Shown: positions 7,669 through 18,843, counted from the stretch's first letter. The stretch: 64,000 bases of DNA from Amycolatopsis aidingensis (GCF_018885265.1 NZ_CP076538.1:4376001-4440000), one strand, 5' to 3'. Numbers and translations are program-made. Notes: generated from the sequence alone by a model not told the origin.

Positions 7669-9027
7669 ATGTCGCGACGTCATCTGGCCGTCCCGATCAC
7701 CGTCATCACAATGCTGTCCGCGGCACTACCGGTCACCGCCTCCGCCGCCGTGGCCGGCCAGGATCACGCCGTGCCGCCGCTGGAGGACATCAGCGTGGGC
7801 ACCACGGAGGTGGCCTCCGGGCTGGAGCGCCCCACCGCGATCACCGCGCTGGACGACGGCAGCGGCAGGCTGCTGGTCGTCGAGAAACCCGGCCGGGTGC
7901 GGGAGTTCCATCCCGACACCGGCCTCGCCCCCGAACCGGTACTGGACATCACCGGCAGGGTGAACGACGACGCCAACGAACGGGGCCTGCTGGCCATCAC
8001 CCCGGCCCCGGACTTCGCCTCCAGCCAGGACGTGTACCTCGCCTACACACGGACCTCGGACGACGCGGTCACCCTGTCCCGGTTCGACGTCGGCAGCGGC
8101 ACCGAGCAGGTGCTGCTGGCCCAGGAGCACTCCAGGTTCAGCAACCACAACGGCGGCGACCTGGCGTTCGGCTCGGACGGTTACCTTTACTGGAGCCTCG
8201 GTGACGGCGGCGGGGCGGGTGACCCCTTCGACGCCGCGCAGGATCTGGGCACCCTGCTGGGCAAGATGCTGCGGATCGACGTGAGCCGGTCCTGCGGGGA
8301 GTTGCCGTACTGCATCCCGGAGGACAACCCGTTCGCGGGCGTCGAGGGGGCGCGCGGCGAGATCTGGGCCTCCGGTCTGCGCAACCCCTGGCGATTCTCC
8401 TTCGACCCCGCCGACGGCTCGCTGTGGATCGGCGACGTGGGGCAGGTCTCCTGGGAGGAGGTCGACCACATCGCCGCGGACGCGGGCGGGACGAACTTCG
8501 GCTGGTCCTGCATGGAGGGTAACGAGGTGTACAACCAGGATCGCTGCGATCCTGGTGCCGAGTACACCGCGCCGGTGCTCACCTACCCCACCGGGACCGC
8601 GGGGAACTGCACGGTGATCGGCGGCCACGTCTACCGGGGTGAGCAGTTCGCGGACCTGGTCGAGGGCACCTACGTCAGCACCGACTACTGCTCGGGCACC
8701 GCACGGGCGGTCCGGGAGAACGCCGACGGCAGCCACACCAGCGCCGAGATCGGCAGCTTCCCCCAGTGGGTCACCACCTTCGGCACCGACCAGGCCGGCG
8801 AGCTGTACCTGGCCACCGACCGGTCCGGCCAGCTGCACCGGGTCTCCTTCGAGGGCACCGCGCCGCCGGGCTGCGATGTTCCCGCCTGGAGCGCCACCAC
8901 CTCGTATGTGCCCGGTGACGAGGTCTCGCACAACGGCCGCCGGTGGGAGTCCACCTGGTACTCCACCGGCGCCGAGCCGGGAACCGCGGGCTCCTGGGCG
9001 GCGTGGCGCGACGCAGGCCCCTGCTGA
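7669..9027 (+). CDS. Secreted PQQ-type glucose/sorbosone dehydrogenase with chitin-binding-like C-terminus
   Basis: A 452-aa exported protein. A signal peptide of about 28 residues (ending near ALPVTASAAVA) is followed by a six-bladed soluble-glucose-dehydrogenase-like domain with the family texts VVEKPGRVREF, NERGLLAI, NHNGGDLAFGSDGYLY, GLRNPWRFSFD and GDVGQVSWEEVD. The last 51 residues (402-452) form a compact CBM5/12-like module with WSATTSYVPGDEVSHNG and Cys at both ends. I place the start at ATG 7669 rather than an in-frame GTG at 7654, because the ATG leads straight into a good signal peptide. It probably oxidises a sugar outside the cell while bound to chitin or another polysaccharide. 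Cofactor and substrate are inferred from the family. Confidence 0.82.
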   Translation: MSRRHLAVPITVITMLSAALPVTASAAVAGQDHAVPPLEDISVGTTEVASGLERPTAITALDDGSGRLLVVEKPGRVREFHPDTGLAPEPVLDITGRVNDDANERGLLAITPAPDFASSQDVYLAYTRTSDDAVTLSRFDVGSGTEQVLLAQEHSRFSNHNGGDLAFGSDGYLYWSLGDGGGAGDPFDAAQDLGTLLGKMLRIDVSRSCGELPYCIPEDNPFAGVEGARGEIWASGLRNPWRFSFDPADGSLWIGDVGQVSWEEVDHIAADAGGTNFGWSCMEGNEVYNQDRCDPGAEYTAPVLTYPTGTAGNCTVIGGHVYRGEQFADLVEGTYVSTDYCSGTARAVRENADGSHTSAEIGSFPQWVTTFGTDQAGELYLATDRSGQLHRVSFEGTAPPGCDVPAWSATTSYVPGDEVSHNGRRWESTWYSTGAEPGTAGSWAAWRDAGPC

Positions 9028-9052
9028 CCCAGGACGGGCGGGTAATGGGTCA
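9025..9052. terminator. Stop-to-stop inverted repeat
   Basis: TGACCCA (9025-9031) and TGGGTCA (9046-9052) form a perfect 7-bp repeat. Its outer ends are the stop codons of the converging dehydrogenase and DUF3099 genes. It has the same layout as the hairpin at 5461-5484. Confidence 0.45.
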
Positions 9053-9364
9053 GCCGTCGATGACGCGGTGGTCGGTGGATTCGATGGCCTTGGCGTCGCG
9101 CTGGTAGCGGTGCGCGTCCTCGGCCTTACGCGGCGGCCGGTCGTTGGCGATCAGCACCGCGACCCACGGCAGCGGGATGGACAGCACGATGAACGCCAGC
9201 GCGAGCCACCAGGTGTGGTAGAAGACACCGGCCAGGATGAGGCAGGGAAACCGCATCCCCATCATCAGCGCGTACTTGCGCTTGCGGGCCGCGTACTGGT
9301 CATCGTAGGAGGGTTGGGCCTCGGTGATCAGTACCGGAGCGGAGCGCTTGTCCGGTTCGCTCAT
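9050..9364 (-). CDS. DUF3099 small membrane protein
   Basis: A 104-aa protein with two closely spaced hydrophobic segments (FPCLILAGVFYHTWW and LALAFIVLSIPLPWVAVLIA) between a basic RKRKYALMMGMR stretch and a polar tail. Those features and VLITEAQPS near the N-terminus match DUF3099, an actinobacterial family of unknown function. It should be a two-pass membrane protein. Confidence 0.75.
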   Translation of the reverse strand: MSEPDKRSAPVLITEAQPSYDDQYAARKRKYALMMGMRFPCLILAGVFYHTWWLALAFIVLSIPLPWVAVLIANDRPPRKAEDAHRYQRDAKAIESTDHRVIDG

Positions 9365-9404
9365 TCCGGCACCACCTCCGGCTCCATCGTCCCACCGTGC
9401 CCGC

Positions 9405-10685
9405 TCATCCGACAGTGGGGGCGTCCAGCCAGCGCAGTGCGGCCACGACCAGGGTTTCCACCCCGGTACTCAGGGTCGGATGCAGTACCGGCGCGAACAG
9501 CGCGGAGTGGTTCGACGGCACGTCCTGCTCGAACCGGCCCGCCGCGGCCGCCGCGGTCACCTCCCCCTCGTCCAGCCCGCCGACCAGCCAGAACACCGAG
9601 GGCGCCCCGGCTGCGCGGCCGAACTCGCCGAAGTCCTCACTCCCGGTGACCAGCGGTGCCGGCATCGCCCGTTGCGCGCCGAAGTGGTCCTGGAACACCG
9701 TCGCCAGCTCGTTGGTGGCCGCCTCGTCATTGCTGGTGACCGGAAAGCGGGTGATCTCGGTGATCTCCGGCGGATGCGGGGCGCCCGCGGCAGCGGCCTC
9801 GCCGCCCACGATCCGCCTGATCGCCGCCAGCACCCGCTCACGCACCGGCTCCTCGAAGGTCCGCACGTTCACCTCGAGCGTGGCCTGGTCGGCAATGATG
9901 TTGTGCGCCGTGCCCACCCGGATCGAGCCCACGGTCACCACGGCCTGCTCGGTGGCGGCGATCTCCCTGGACACGATCGTCTGCAGCTTCAGCACGACGG
10001 ATGCGGCCAGCACCGCCGGATCCACCGTGGTCTCCGGGCGGGAACCGTGCCCGCCCCTGCCGTGCAGGACGATCCGCAGCGCGTCGGTCGCGGCCATCAG
10101 CACCCCGGGCCGGGTGAGCACCCAGCCCGCGGGCCCGGGCACCACGTGCTGCCCGAGCACCACTGCCGGGGTGGGCGCATGCTCCAGCACCCCGTCGCGC
10201 ACCATCGCCGCGGCACCGTCGCCGACCTCCTCCCCCGGCTGGAAAACCGCGAGCAGGGTGCCCGACCACTGGTCCCGCTGCCGCGCCAGCAACCGGGTGG
10301 CGCCGGTCAGCCAGGTGGCGTGCATATCGTGCCCGCAGGCATGCATCACCGGCACCTCGTGCCCGCCTGCCGACTCGTCGGTGGCCCGCACCGTGCTGGC
10401 GTACTCAAGGCCGGTCCGCTCCTGTACCGGCAGGGCGTCGATATCGGCGCGCAGCAGCACCACCGGCCCCGGCCCGTTGCGCAGCACCCCGAGCACCCCG
10501 GTGCCGCCGATCCCGGTGTGCACCTCGTACCCCGCGGTGGACAGCCGCGCCGCCAGCTTGCGCGCGGTCTCGTGCTCGGCGAAGGACAGCTCGGGATGGC
10601 GGTGCAGATCGCGGTAGAGCTCCTCCAGTTCGGGCAGCAGCTCCGGCAGCCCGGCCAGCACGGCGGCACGTCGATCGGTCGTCAC
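9405..10685 (-). CDS. M20-family metal-dependent amidohydrolase
   Basis: A 426-aa enzyme of the N-acyl-amino-acid or aminobenzoyl-glutamate hydrolase group. Metal-site landmarks are in order: ELYRDLHRHPELSF at the N-terminus, HACGHDMHATW, QPGEEVGDGAAAM, a GQHVVPGPAGW histidine, a dimerisation lid containing GGHGSRPE, and the C-terminal MPAPLVTGSEDFGEF. It should cleave an amide bond of an N-acylated amino acid or peptide in the cytoplasm. The substrate is unknown. The small membrane protein gene 10698-11276 lies immediately upstream on the same strand with a 12-bp gap. Confidence 0.85.
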   Translation of the reverse strand: MTTDRRAAVLAGLPELLPELEELYRDLHRHPELSFAEHETARKLAARLSTAGYEVHTGIGGTGVLGVLRNGPGPVVLLRADIDALPVQERTGLEYASTVRATDESAGGHEVPVMHACGHDMHATWLTGATRLLARQRDQWSGTLLAVFQPGEEVGDGAAAMVRDGVLEHAPTPAVVLGQHVVPGPAGWVLTRPGVLMAATDALRIVLHGRGGHGSRPETTVDPAVLAASVVLKLQTIVSREIAATEQAVVTVGSIRVGTAHNIIADQATLEVNVRTFEEPVRERVLAAIRRIVGGEAAAAGAPHPPEITEITRFPVTSNDEAATNELATVFQDHFGAQRAMPAPLVTGSEDFGEFGRAAGAPSVFWLVGGLDEGEVTAAAAAGRFEQDVPSNHSALFAPVLHPTLSTGVETLVVAALRWLDAPTVG

Positions 10686-10697
10686 GGGACCATCTGA

Positions 10698-11276
10698 TCA
10701 CGGCCCGGGGCGGATGGCAGCCTCGACCGCCTCGATGTCCTCGGCGTCCAGGCCGAGATCACCCCGCATTTCGGCCCGCATCCGCCGGTAGCCCAACTGT
10801 CCCTCCCGCCACAGCTCCCGGTGCCGCTCCGGCTGCACCCCGGCCAGCAGGGCCGAACAGAGCCGGGACCGGGGCAGCGTGGCGCCGGGCAGCATCGTCC
10901 GCACCTTCTCCGGTGCGTGCAGGTTCACCGGCCCGAGCGAGGCCCGCAGCTGCGCGGAGCTCGCGCGCAGGTCCTGTTGCAGCTGCTCCTCCAGGCGCTC
11001 ACCGCGCTCCCGCACGCGCATCGCCTGGTACAGCACGAAGTCGAAGGACTCGATCGCGCCAATCACCTCGGCGTAGCCCGCCGCCCTGCCCTCGTAGCGC
11101 CGCTGCTCGCCGTCGCGCTGGCGTTCCCGCTGCCACCGCTGGTCCTCCCGTTGCTGCTCGCGCCGCCACCGGCGGTCCTCACGCCAGCCGGCGATCAGTT
11201 GCGCGGTGACCACCCCGATGAACCCGAGGGCGGCGACGACGATGGGAACCCACACCGGAACCTGGGTTGAAGACAC
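10698..11276 (-). CDS. Single-pass membrane protein with charged coiled-coil region
   Basis: I do not recognise a named family. The 192-aa protein has one N-terminal hydrophobic segment (PIVVAALGFIGVVTAQLIAGW, about residues 9-29) followed by a run of some 30 residues dominated by Arg, Glu and Gln (WRREQQREDQRWQRERQR), then a helical domain. Similar short actinobacterial proteins have an N-in anchor and a cytoplasmic helix bundle. It is probably cotranscribed with the M20 hydrolase downstream and diverges from the methyltransferase gene. Confidence 0.65.
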   Translation of the reverse strand: MSSTQVPVWVPIVVAALGFIGVVTAQLIAGWREDRRWRREQQREDQRWQRERQRDGEQRRYEGRAAGYAEVIGAIESFDFVLYQAMRVRERGERLEEQLQQDLRASSAQLRASLGPVNLHAPEKVRTMLPGATLPRSRLCSALLAGVQPERHRELWREGQLGYRRMRAEMRGDLGLDAEDIEAVEAAIRPGP

Positions 11277-11309
11277 GCGAACACGTTAGTTCATGCCACG
11301 ATAACCACC

Positions 11310-12812
11310 GTGAGTAGCGATCTTCCCGAGTTCTCCGCCGAGTTCTGCGCCCGCCTGCGGGAGGCCTTCCAGCGGACCGGCTACCACGTCGACGGCGTGC
11401 TGGGCGCGCTCGGCTGGCAGGCACACGCCGCGCTCGGCCGCGGCGAGCCCGAGCCCGCCCACCGGGTCAGCATGGACCTCGCCGAGCTGGGCACGCTGAT
11501 CCGGCTGTTCCTGCTCGGCTGCACCGAACCGGCGGCGGCGGTGGCGGCGGCGCTGCACCCGGCCGGGGTGGCGGACGCACAGGCCGCCGGGCTGCTGCGC
11601 CCCGCGGGGGACGGCCTGCGGGCCGCCCTCGACCTGCGCCCGCACGGCGCGAACGGGGCCTCCTGGTGGGTACTGTCCGACCTGGACTCCGAGCAGGCGG
11701 GAGCCCCGGCAGCGAAGGATCACGTGCTCGGGGTCGGGCACGCCTCGCTGAGCCTGGTACGGGCCACCACCCGGCGCCCGGTCGGCAGCCTGCTCGACCT
11801 CGGCACCGGCAACGGGGTGCAGGCCCTGCACGCCACCCAGCACGCCGAGCGGGTCACCGCCACCGACGTCTCGGCCCGCGCGCTGGCACTGGCCGGTGCG
11901 AACCTGCGGCTGAACGGGGTGCACGGCGAGCTGCTGCGGGGCGAGTGGTTCGCCCCGGTGGCACGCAGGCGGTTCGACCAGATCGTGTGCAATCCGCCGT
12001 TCGTGGTGGGCCCGCCGCGGGTGGACTACATCTACCGCGACTCCGGGCTGGCCGGGGACGACGCCAGCGCGCTGGTGGTACGCCAGCTGCCGGGTTTCCT
12101 CGCCGAGGGCGGGATCGGCCAGCTGCTGGCCTCCTGGCTGCACGTGGAGGGCGAGGACTGGGCCGACCGGGTGCACCGGTGGCTGCCGCAGGGAACCGAC
12201 GCCTGGTTCGTGCAGCGGGACGTGGCCGACCCGGTGCTGTATGTCGGGACCTGGCTGCGGGACGCCGGGATCGACCCCCGCTCACCCGAGGGCAGGGCCA
12301 AGGCGGGAGCCTGGCTGGACTGGTTCGCCGAGCACGACGTGGCCGGCATCGGGTTCGGCTTCGTCACCCTGCGCCGCACCGATGGCGAGCCCACGGTGGT
12401 GTGCGAGGACCTGCGGCAGGCCTACGACGACCCGCTGGGCGCCGAGGCAGGCGGGTGGCTGGACCGGGCAGACTGGCTGCGCGCGCACGGGCAGGACCTG
12501 CCCTCGGCCACCTTGGTGGTGCCGGACACCGTAATGCTGGAACGGATCGACGAACCGACCGACGAAGGCTGGACGACCGCGATCCGGCGGCTGCACCGCA
12601 CCGACGGCCCCGGCTGGCAGCACGAGCTGGACGAGCTGGCCGCGGCGCTGCTGGCCGGCTGCCGGGGTGCGCTGCCGCTGTCCGACCTGCTCGGCCTGCT
12701 GGCCGCCGCGCACGACCAGCCGGTGGACGAGCTCACCGCCACGGCCCTGCCCATCGTCACCGAACTGGTGCGGCACGGCATGCTGCTGCCCGCGGAATGG
12801 GGCAGCCGATGA
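11310..12812 (+). CDS. Class I SAM-dependent methyltransferase
   Basis: A 500-aa protein with GTG start. After a helical N-terminal domain of about 150 residues comes a Rossmann methyltransferase core: SAM motif [13 protein letters not shown], acidic loop [14 protein letters not shown], and the catalytic NPPF motif ([12 protein letters not shown]). NPPF/NPPY is typical of enzymes that methylate an amino or amide nitrogen, including RsmC-like rRNA and HemK-like protein methylases. A C-terminal extension of about 180 residues is of unknown role. It overlaps dtd by 4 bp, hinting at a translation-related role, which remains inference. Confidence 0.8.
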   Translation: MSSDLPEFSAEFCARLREAFQRTGYHVDGVLGALGWQAHAALGRGEPEPAHRVSMDLAELGTLIRLFLLGCTEPAAAVAAALHPAGVADAQAAGLLRPAGDGLRAALDLRPHGANGASWWVLSDLDSEQAGAPAAKDHVLGVGHASLSLVRATTRRPVGSLLDLGTGNGVQALHATQHAERVTATDVSARALALAGANLRLNGVHGELLRGEWFAPVARRRFDQIVCNPPFVVGPPRVDYIYRDSGLAGDDASALVVRQLPGFLAEGGIGQLLASWLHVEGEDWADRVHRWLPQGTDAWFVQRDVADPVLYVGTWLRDAGIDPRSPEGRAKAGAWLDWFAEHDVAGIGFGFVTLRRTDGEPTVVCEDLRQAYDDPLGAEAGGWLDRADWLRAHGQDLPSATLVVPDTVMLERIDEPTDEGWTTAIRRLHRTDGPGWQHELDELAAALLAGCRGALPLSDLLGLLAAAHDQPVDELTATALPIVTELVRHGMLLPAEWGSR

Positions 12813-13234
12813 AGGCTGTCGTAACCAGGGTCACCGAGGCCACCGTCACGGTCGATGGCGAGGTGGTCGGTGCCATCGCCGAACCCGGCCTGCTGGTGCT
12901 GCTGGGGGTGCACAAGGAGGACACCACCGAGCAGGCCGCGACGATGGCGCGCAAACTGCACGAACTGCGCATCCTGCGCGATGAGGAATCCTGCGCGAGC
13001 ACCGGCGCCCCGCTGCTGGTGGTCAGCCAGTTCACGTTGTACGGCGACACCCGCAAGGGCCGCCGTCCATCGTGGACGGCCGCGGCCCGCCCACCGGAGG
13101 CGGAGCGGCTGGTGCAGAAGGTCGTCACCCGGCTACGGGACCGCGGCGCCCCGGTGGAGACCGGCCGGTTCGGCGCGATGATGTCGGTGCACAGCGTGAA
13201 CGACGGACCGTTCACCGTACTCATCGAGGTTTAG
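12809..13234 (+). CDS. dtd: D-aminoacyl-tRNA deacylase
   Basis: This 141-aa enzyme hydrolyses D-aminoacyl-tRNA (and Gly-tRNA-Ala), preventing D-amino acids from entering proteins. Family landmarks are the N-terminal [17 protein letters not shown], the active-site [17 protein letters not shown], and [13 protein letters not shown] near the C-terminus (the usual text is NDGPVT). The loop before LLVVSQFTL is a few residues shorter than in E. coli Dtd. The ATG overlaps the methyltransferase stop (ATGA). Confidence 0.93.
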   Translation: MKAVVTRVTEATVTVDGEVVGAIAEPGLLVLLGVHKEDTTEQAATMARKLHELRILRDEESCASTGAPLLVVSQFTLYGDTRKGRRPSWTAAARPPEAERLVQKVVTRLRDRGAPVETGRFGAMMSVHSVNDGPFTVLIEV

Positions 13235-13313
13235 CCTCCCGGTTCTCAGGAAAAGCTCAGGTTTGGTGGAGCAACCGCCCTCGGTGAAAAGCCGTCTTCT
13301 GGTCGGGATATCG

Positions 13314-13340
13314 GGAACGATTTCGAACCGCGAAGCGTTG
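13314..13340 (+). promoter_or_regulatory. ECF-sigma-type promoter of the sigB-like gene
   Basis: GGAAC (13314-13318) and GTTG (13337-13340) are separated by 18 bp, matching the SigE/SigH/SigR promoter pattern GGAAC-N17/18-GTT. It lies 118 bp upstream of the sigma gene ATG. In M. tuberculosis, sigB is transcribed from a SigE promoter of this form. The match is by eye. Confidence 0.5.
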
Positions 13341-13457
13341 ATCCGGATGTCCAGCCAGCAAGTTGGTCTCGTCCGGAGGGTTCCACAGGCCCCCCGTACG
13401 AAGCACAAAGCGCAGGCGTGGAGACCGCAGCACGTCAGCCCGCACAGGGGAGGCAGT

Positions 13458-14486
13458 ATGTCCGTCCAGACACTCGAGCGTGAGGCTCGTGGGATCCGCG
13501 AGCGTGAGATCCCCACCACACCCATCGAGGCCGAGGTAACCGCGTTGCACGCGGAAGCAGACCTCGACGCGCAGGGCCCGGCTGCCGACCTAGTCCGCGT
13601 GTACCTCAACGGGATCGGCAAGACGGCACTGCTCACCGCGGCCGACGAGGTCGAGCTCGCCAAGCGGATCGAGGCTGGCGTCTTCGCCCAGCACATGCTG
13701 GACACCGAGGAGAAGCTCTCCGCGCAGCGGCGCTCGGAGCTGCGTGCGCTGGTCCGGGACGGGGAGCGGGCGAAGAACCACCTGCTCGAGGCGAACCTGC
13801 GGCTCGTGGTGTCGCTGGCGAAGCGCTACACCGGACGGGGCATGCCGCTGCTGGACCTGATCCAGGAGGGCAACCTGGGCCTGATCCGCGCGGTGGAGAA
13901 GTTCGACTACTCCAAGGGGTTCAAGTTCTCCACCTACGCCACCTGGTGGATCCGCCAGGCCATCACCCGTGGCATGGCCGACCAGGGCCGCACCATCCGG
14001 CTGCCGGTGCACCTGGTGGAGCAGGTGAACAAGCTGGCGAGGATCAAGCGGGACCTGCACCAGCAGCTCGGCAGGGAGGCCACCAACGAGGAGCTGGCGG
14101 CCGAGTCCGGTATCGCCGAGCACAAGGTGGCGAACCTGCTCGACCACGCCCGCGACCCGGTGAGCCTGGACATGCCGGTGGGCAACGAGGAGGACGCGCC
14201 GCTCGGTGACTTCATCGAGGATGCCGAGGCCACCGACGCGGAGAGCGCGGTGATCTCCGGCCTGCTGCAGGACGACCTGCGGCGGGTGCTGGCCACCCTG
14301 GACGACCGGGAACAGCACGTCATCCGGCTGCGCTACGGCCTCGACGACGGTCAGCCGCGCACCCTGGACCAGATCGGCAAGTACTTCGGGCTCTCCCGCG
14401 AGCGGGTACGCCAGATAGAGCGTGAGGTCATGGCCAAGCTCCGCCAGGGCGAGCGGGCCGACCGGCTGCGCGCGTACGCCAGCTGA
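13458..14486 (+). CDS. sigB: Group 2 principal-like sigma factor, SigB type
   Basis: A 342-aa RNA polymerase sigma-70 factor. It has region 1.2 ([21 protein letters not shown]), region 2 ([40 protein letters not shown]), region 3 and region 4.2 ([20 protein letters not shown]). It lacks the long N-terminal extension of primary SigA/HrdB, so it is the non-essential stress-type paralogue, close in size to mycobacterial SigB (about 323 aa). The ATG at 13458 has GGGGAGG just upstream; a longer in-frame extension to 13263 would cover the promoter and is rejected. A GGAAC-N18-GTTG promoter upstream suggests control by an ECF sigma factor. Confidence 0.9.
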   Translation: MSVQTLEREARGIREREIPTTPIEAEVTALHAEADLDAQGPAADLVRVYLNGIGKTALLTAADEVELAKRIEAGVFAQHMLDTEEKLSAQRRSELRALVRDGERAKNHLLEANLRLVVSLAKRYTGRGMPLLDLIQEGNLGLIRAVEKFDYSKGFKFSTYATWWIRQAITRGMADQGRTIRLPVHLVEQVNKLARIKRDLHQQLGREATNEELAAESGIAEHKVANLLDHARDPVSLDMPVGNEEDAPLGDFIEDAEATDAESAVISGLLQDDLRRVLATLDDREQHVIRLRYGLDDGQPRTLDQIGKYFGLSRERVRQIEREVMAKLRQGERADRLRAYAS

Positions 14487-14636
14487 CCCACCGTGATGCA
14501 CCCGTTCGGCCGCGTTGACTTATGACATGGGTCACGAGACGGTCGAACGGGGGCTGAGCGGGCAACGTCCGCGCCGCACGGACGTCCACCTGGTGTCAGC
14601 TTCGCGGTGGGTGCTCGCACCTGAACCGCTTTCCCC

Positions 14637-14680
14637 GGAAGGTCGGGTCCGTCGGGGTGGGCCCGGCCTTCCGACTTTTT
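14637..14680 (+). terminator. Rho-independent terminator after sigB
   Basis: Arms 14637-14650 and 14659-14672 pair as a GC-rich stem (GGAAGGTCGGG with GCCCGGCCTTCC, two weak positions). CGACTTTTT follows, giving the U-run in the sigB direction. Confidence 0.75.
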
Positions 14681-14732
14681 CCTGCCGGGTAACGTTCAGG
14701 CTCCCCGAACCGCGTGCAAGGGAGCCCGCGCC

Positions 14733-16379
<1,647 letters not shown>

Positions 16380-16403
<24 letters not shown>

Positions 16404-16847
16404 GCCCGAACCTGCCGGGAACAACTCCGCCAGCCGGTCCAGGGTCTTCTCGATCGCCGCCTTGTTCCGCTTCGGGAACGAGCTGAGGCTGATCAGCAGT
16501 GGGATCCTGGCGGTGCTCCAGTCGAAGGTCTCGGTGACCCTGGTAACGCCGTCGCCCGCCGGTTCCAGCCGCCAGCGCCAGCGGTGGCCGTTGAAGTGCC
16601 GCCAGGCGATCAGCCGGTTCTCCTCGAACTCGACCACCGTGTTCAGGATCTTGTAGGACGCGCCCATCTTCATGTCCATCCCGAACCGCGAGCCCAGCTC
16701 GAGCCGACGGGGGCCCTGCGAGCGCGCGGCGAGCACCGAACCGGACCCGTCGATCAGCGGGTGCTTCGCCGGATCGGTGAGCAGCTCGAAGATCTGCTCC
16801 GGCGTGGCGGAGACCGTCCTGGTGGCCGAGACCTGGCGCGTACCCAT
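16380..16847 (-). CDS. SRPBCC (START/polyketide cyclase-like) protein
   Basis: A 155-aa single-domain protein with the helix-grip pattern: [30 protein letters not shown] at the start, [15 protein letters not shown] in the middle strand and a long C-terminal helix ([20 protein letters not shown]). Proteins of this type bind hydrophobic ligands. No ligand can be named from sequence. The gene overlaps the fumarase 3' end by 24 bp in the opposite direction. Confidence 0.8.
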
Positions 16848-16863
16848 GGCCTCACCCTACCCG

Positions 16864-17376
16864 TCAGTAGCCCACCCGGCGGCGCCGGTGCGTCGGCCGC
16901 GCCTCCGGCGGCGGGGTGAGCGCCCTGGTCTGCACCCGTTCCAGCACCACCGAACTGGTCAGGTTGCGCACCTCGGTCCGCGAGGCGAGCTGGTCCACCA
17001 GGAAGGTCTGCAGGTGCGCGCTGTCCGCCACGGCCACGTGCAGCAGGAAGTCGGCCTGCCCGCTGACGTGGAACACCGCCCTGGTCTCCGGCAGGGAGAG
17101 CACGAACTCACGGAAGGCCGTGGTCACCTGGCGGGTGTGCGGCCGGACGTTCACCGCGATCACCGCCTCCAGCACCAGCCCGGCCGCGGCGGGGTCCACG
17201 GTCACCTGGGAGCCGGTGATCACGCCGAGCTCGCGCAGCCGCCGGACCCGTTGCAGGCAGGAGGAGGGTGCCAGGCCGACCCGCTGCGCGAGATCCCGGT
17301 TCGGCACCGTCGCGTCGTTCTGTAGTTCCTCCAGAATCAGCCAGTCGACCGAATCCAGTTCGGTTGTTTTCTCCAC
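16864..17376 (-). CDS. Lrp/AsnC-family transcriptional regulator
   Basis: A 170-aa regulator with GTG start at 17376. The N-terminal helix-turn-helix is typical (LDSVDWLILEELQNDATVPN, then LAQRVGLAPSSCLQRVRRL), followed by a RAM ligand-binding domain (VFHVSGQADFLLHVAV). The basic tail (THRRRRVGY) is unusual but short. It is divergent from a LysE-type exporter with 60 bp between starts, the usual arrangement when an Lrp-type protein senses an amino acid and controls its exporter. Confidence 0.88.
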   Translation of the reverse strand: MEKTTELDSVDWLILEELQNDATVPNRDLAQRVGLAPSSCLQRVRRLRELGVITGSQVTVDPAAAGLVLEAVIAVNVRPHTRQVTTAFREFVLSLPETRAVFHVSGQADFLLHVAVADSAHLQTFLVDQLASRTEVRNLTSSVVLERVQTRALTPPPEARPTHRRRRVGY

Positions 17377-17436
17377 AACCGTCCATACTACGTCGGAGCT
17401 GGCGGCTACCCGAACCGGCTCGGCCAAGATACGGGT

Positions 17437-18051
17437 ATGCACATCGCCTGGACCTCGTTCCTGATCGCCTTCGTCGTCCTGCTGTTCGTTCCCGGGCCCG
17501 ACTTCGTGCTGGTGACCGGGAACGCCATGCGCAGCTCCCGCGCGGGCTGGGTGACCGCCGCCGGGGTGACCTGCGGGCTGATGGTGCACGCCTGTCTGGC
17601 CACCCTCGGGTTGTCCGCGCTGGTCGCGGCGGCACCCGCGGCGATGACCGCGGTGAAGCTGCTCGGCGCGGCCTACCTTGGCTATCTCGGGTTCAGCACG
17701 CTGCGCCGGGCCAGGGCGGCCGCCGCGGCACCGAGCGAGTCGGCGGTGCCGGACCGGCCGCTGCGGGCACTGTTCCTGCGCGGGGTGCTCGGGGACGTGC
17801 TGAACCCCAAGGTCATGTTGCTGTTCCTGACCCTGGTGCCGCAGGCCATCGACCCGCACGCGCCGGCGATGCCACAGGCTGCGCTGCTGTCCGGCGTCGT
17901 GGTCGCAGGCTTCGCCCTGTTCTGGTCCCTGGTGGTGCCGCTGGCCCGGTCGATCTCCGGGCTGCTCGCCGCGCCCCGCAGGCGGCGGCTGTTCGAGCGG
18001 GGCTGCGGCGCGGCCCTGATCGGGATGGCCGCCGCTGTGGCCGGCAGCTGA
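17437..18051 (+). CDS. LysE/RhtB-family amino-acid exporter
   Basis: A 204-aa, roughly six-helix membrane transporter. The hallmark FVPGPDFVLVTGNAMRSSRAGW lies at residues 17-38 and LGDVLNPKVMLLFL in the middle. RhtB-type members expel homoserine, threonine, leucine or related amino acids. It is divergently paired with an Lrp-type regulator. Its TGA stop is also the left target-site copy of the MITE-like element that follows. Confidence 0.88.
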   Translation: MHIAWTSFLIAFVVLLFVPGPDFVLVTGNAMRSSRAGWVTAAGVTCGLMVHACLATLGLSALVAAAPAAMTAVKLLGAAYLGYLGFSTLRRARAAAAAPSESAVPDRPLRALFLRGVLGDVLNPKVMLLFLTLVPQAIDPHAPAMPQAALLSGVVVAGFALFWSLVVPLARSISGLLAAPRRRRLFERGCGAALIGMAAAVAGS

Positions 18052-18271
18052 GAGCCTGTTCCGGAGTTGGGCTTTGCCTGCTCAGGGCGAGTGGAAGAAC
18101 TCGCCCGCCCGTCGCCCACCACCACCCGAATCGAGACGCTTCGCGCCGCTGTGCTCAGCGGCGAAGAGCCCGCGGGCGACGAGGCCGGGCGCATGACCTG
18201 CGATGGTGACGATCGTGACCAGGTCCGAGCCCGGCCGAGCCGACTGCGTCCGCGAGTTTGGAAACAGGCAC
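18052..18271. mobile_element. 220-bp MITE-like element
   Basis: The ends are imperfect inverted repeats: GAGCCTGTTCCG at 18052 and, read inward from the right end, GTGCCTGTTTCC (9 of 12 match). The element is flanked by TGA on both sides (18049-18051 and 18272-18274), which would be a 3-bp target duplication as made by some IS5-family transposases. No transposase is encoded. The inner sequence has no credible gene. It looks like a non-autonomous element or interspersed repeat; only a genome search can confirm this. Confidence 0.45.
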
Positions 18272-18284
18272 TGAGCGCGGCGGA

Positions 18285-18773
18285 TCACTCCTTGCGGTTC
18301 TCGTAGTGCAGTTCCACGGTGCGCTCGCCCAGCGGCTGGTCGAGCCGCACGGTCACGGTCGGGTACCGGATGTCCATGGTGCAGGCCTCGGCGTCCTTCG
18401 GTTCGGTCTCCACCAGGTTGACCACGACTTTCTCGGCGGTCTGCTCGGCCAGCTCGGCGCTTGCCTTGCCGCAGCCGCCTTCCATGGCCACGATCTCGAG
18501 CGTGCGGCCGTCCTTCCTGGCGGTGACCTCCTGCGGGAAGCCCTCGGGCAGGTCCGGACCGCTGATCCGCTGGTCCGGGACGTTGCCCTCCTCGGTGCCC
18601 GGCGGGGCCGGCGGCACCGTCTCGTCCTCCGGGGAGTCGGCAACCGGTTGCCCGCCGGGGGACTGCTGCTCGCTCGCCGGGGGCTGCTGCGCGGTATCGG
18701 TTCCCTGGTTGCCGCAGGCCGTCCCGGCGAGCACGACGGCGAACGCGGCTACCAGCATCCTGTTCCACCTCAT
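18285..18773 (-). CDS. Putative lipoprotein of unknown function
   Basis: I do not recognise a family. The 162-aa product starts MRWNRM, has a hydrophobic segment and a lipobox ending LAGTAC at about residue 20, then a Pro/Gln/Glu-rich linker of about 50 residues, then a small domain with two cysteines (GGCGKAS and EACTMD) that may form a disulphide. It should be a surface-anchored lipoprotein. A longer upstream frame is a shadow of the neighbouring oxygenase gene. No operon partner is evident. Confidence 0.7.
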   Translation of the reverse strand: MRWNRMLVAAFAVVLAGTACGNQGTDTAQQPPASEQQSPGGQPVADSPEDETVPPAPPGTEEGNVPDQRISGPDLPEGFPQEVTARKDGRTLEIVAMEGGCGKASAELAEQTAEKVVVNLVETEPKDAEACTMDIRYPTVTVRLDQPLGERTVELHYENRKE

Positions 18774-18843
18774 GCCGGTAAGGACGGAACGAGTGGACGG
18801 GTTGGTTGCACCGGCCGCGTCGAAGGTGACGACTCCCTTGGTT

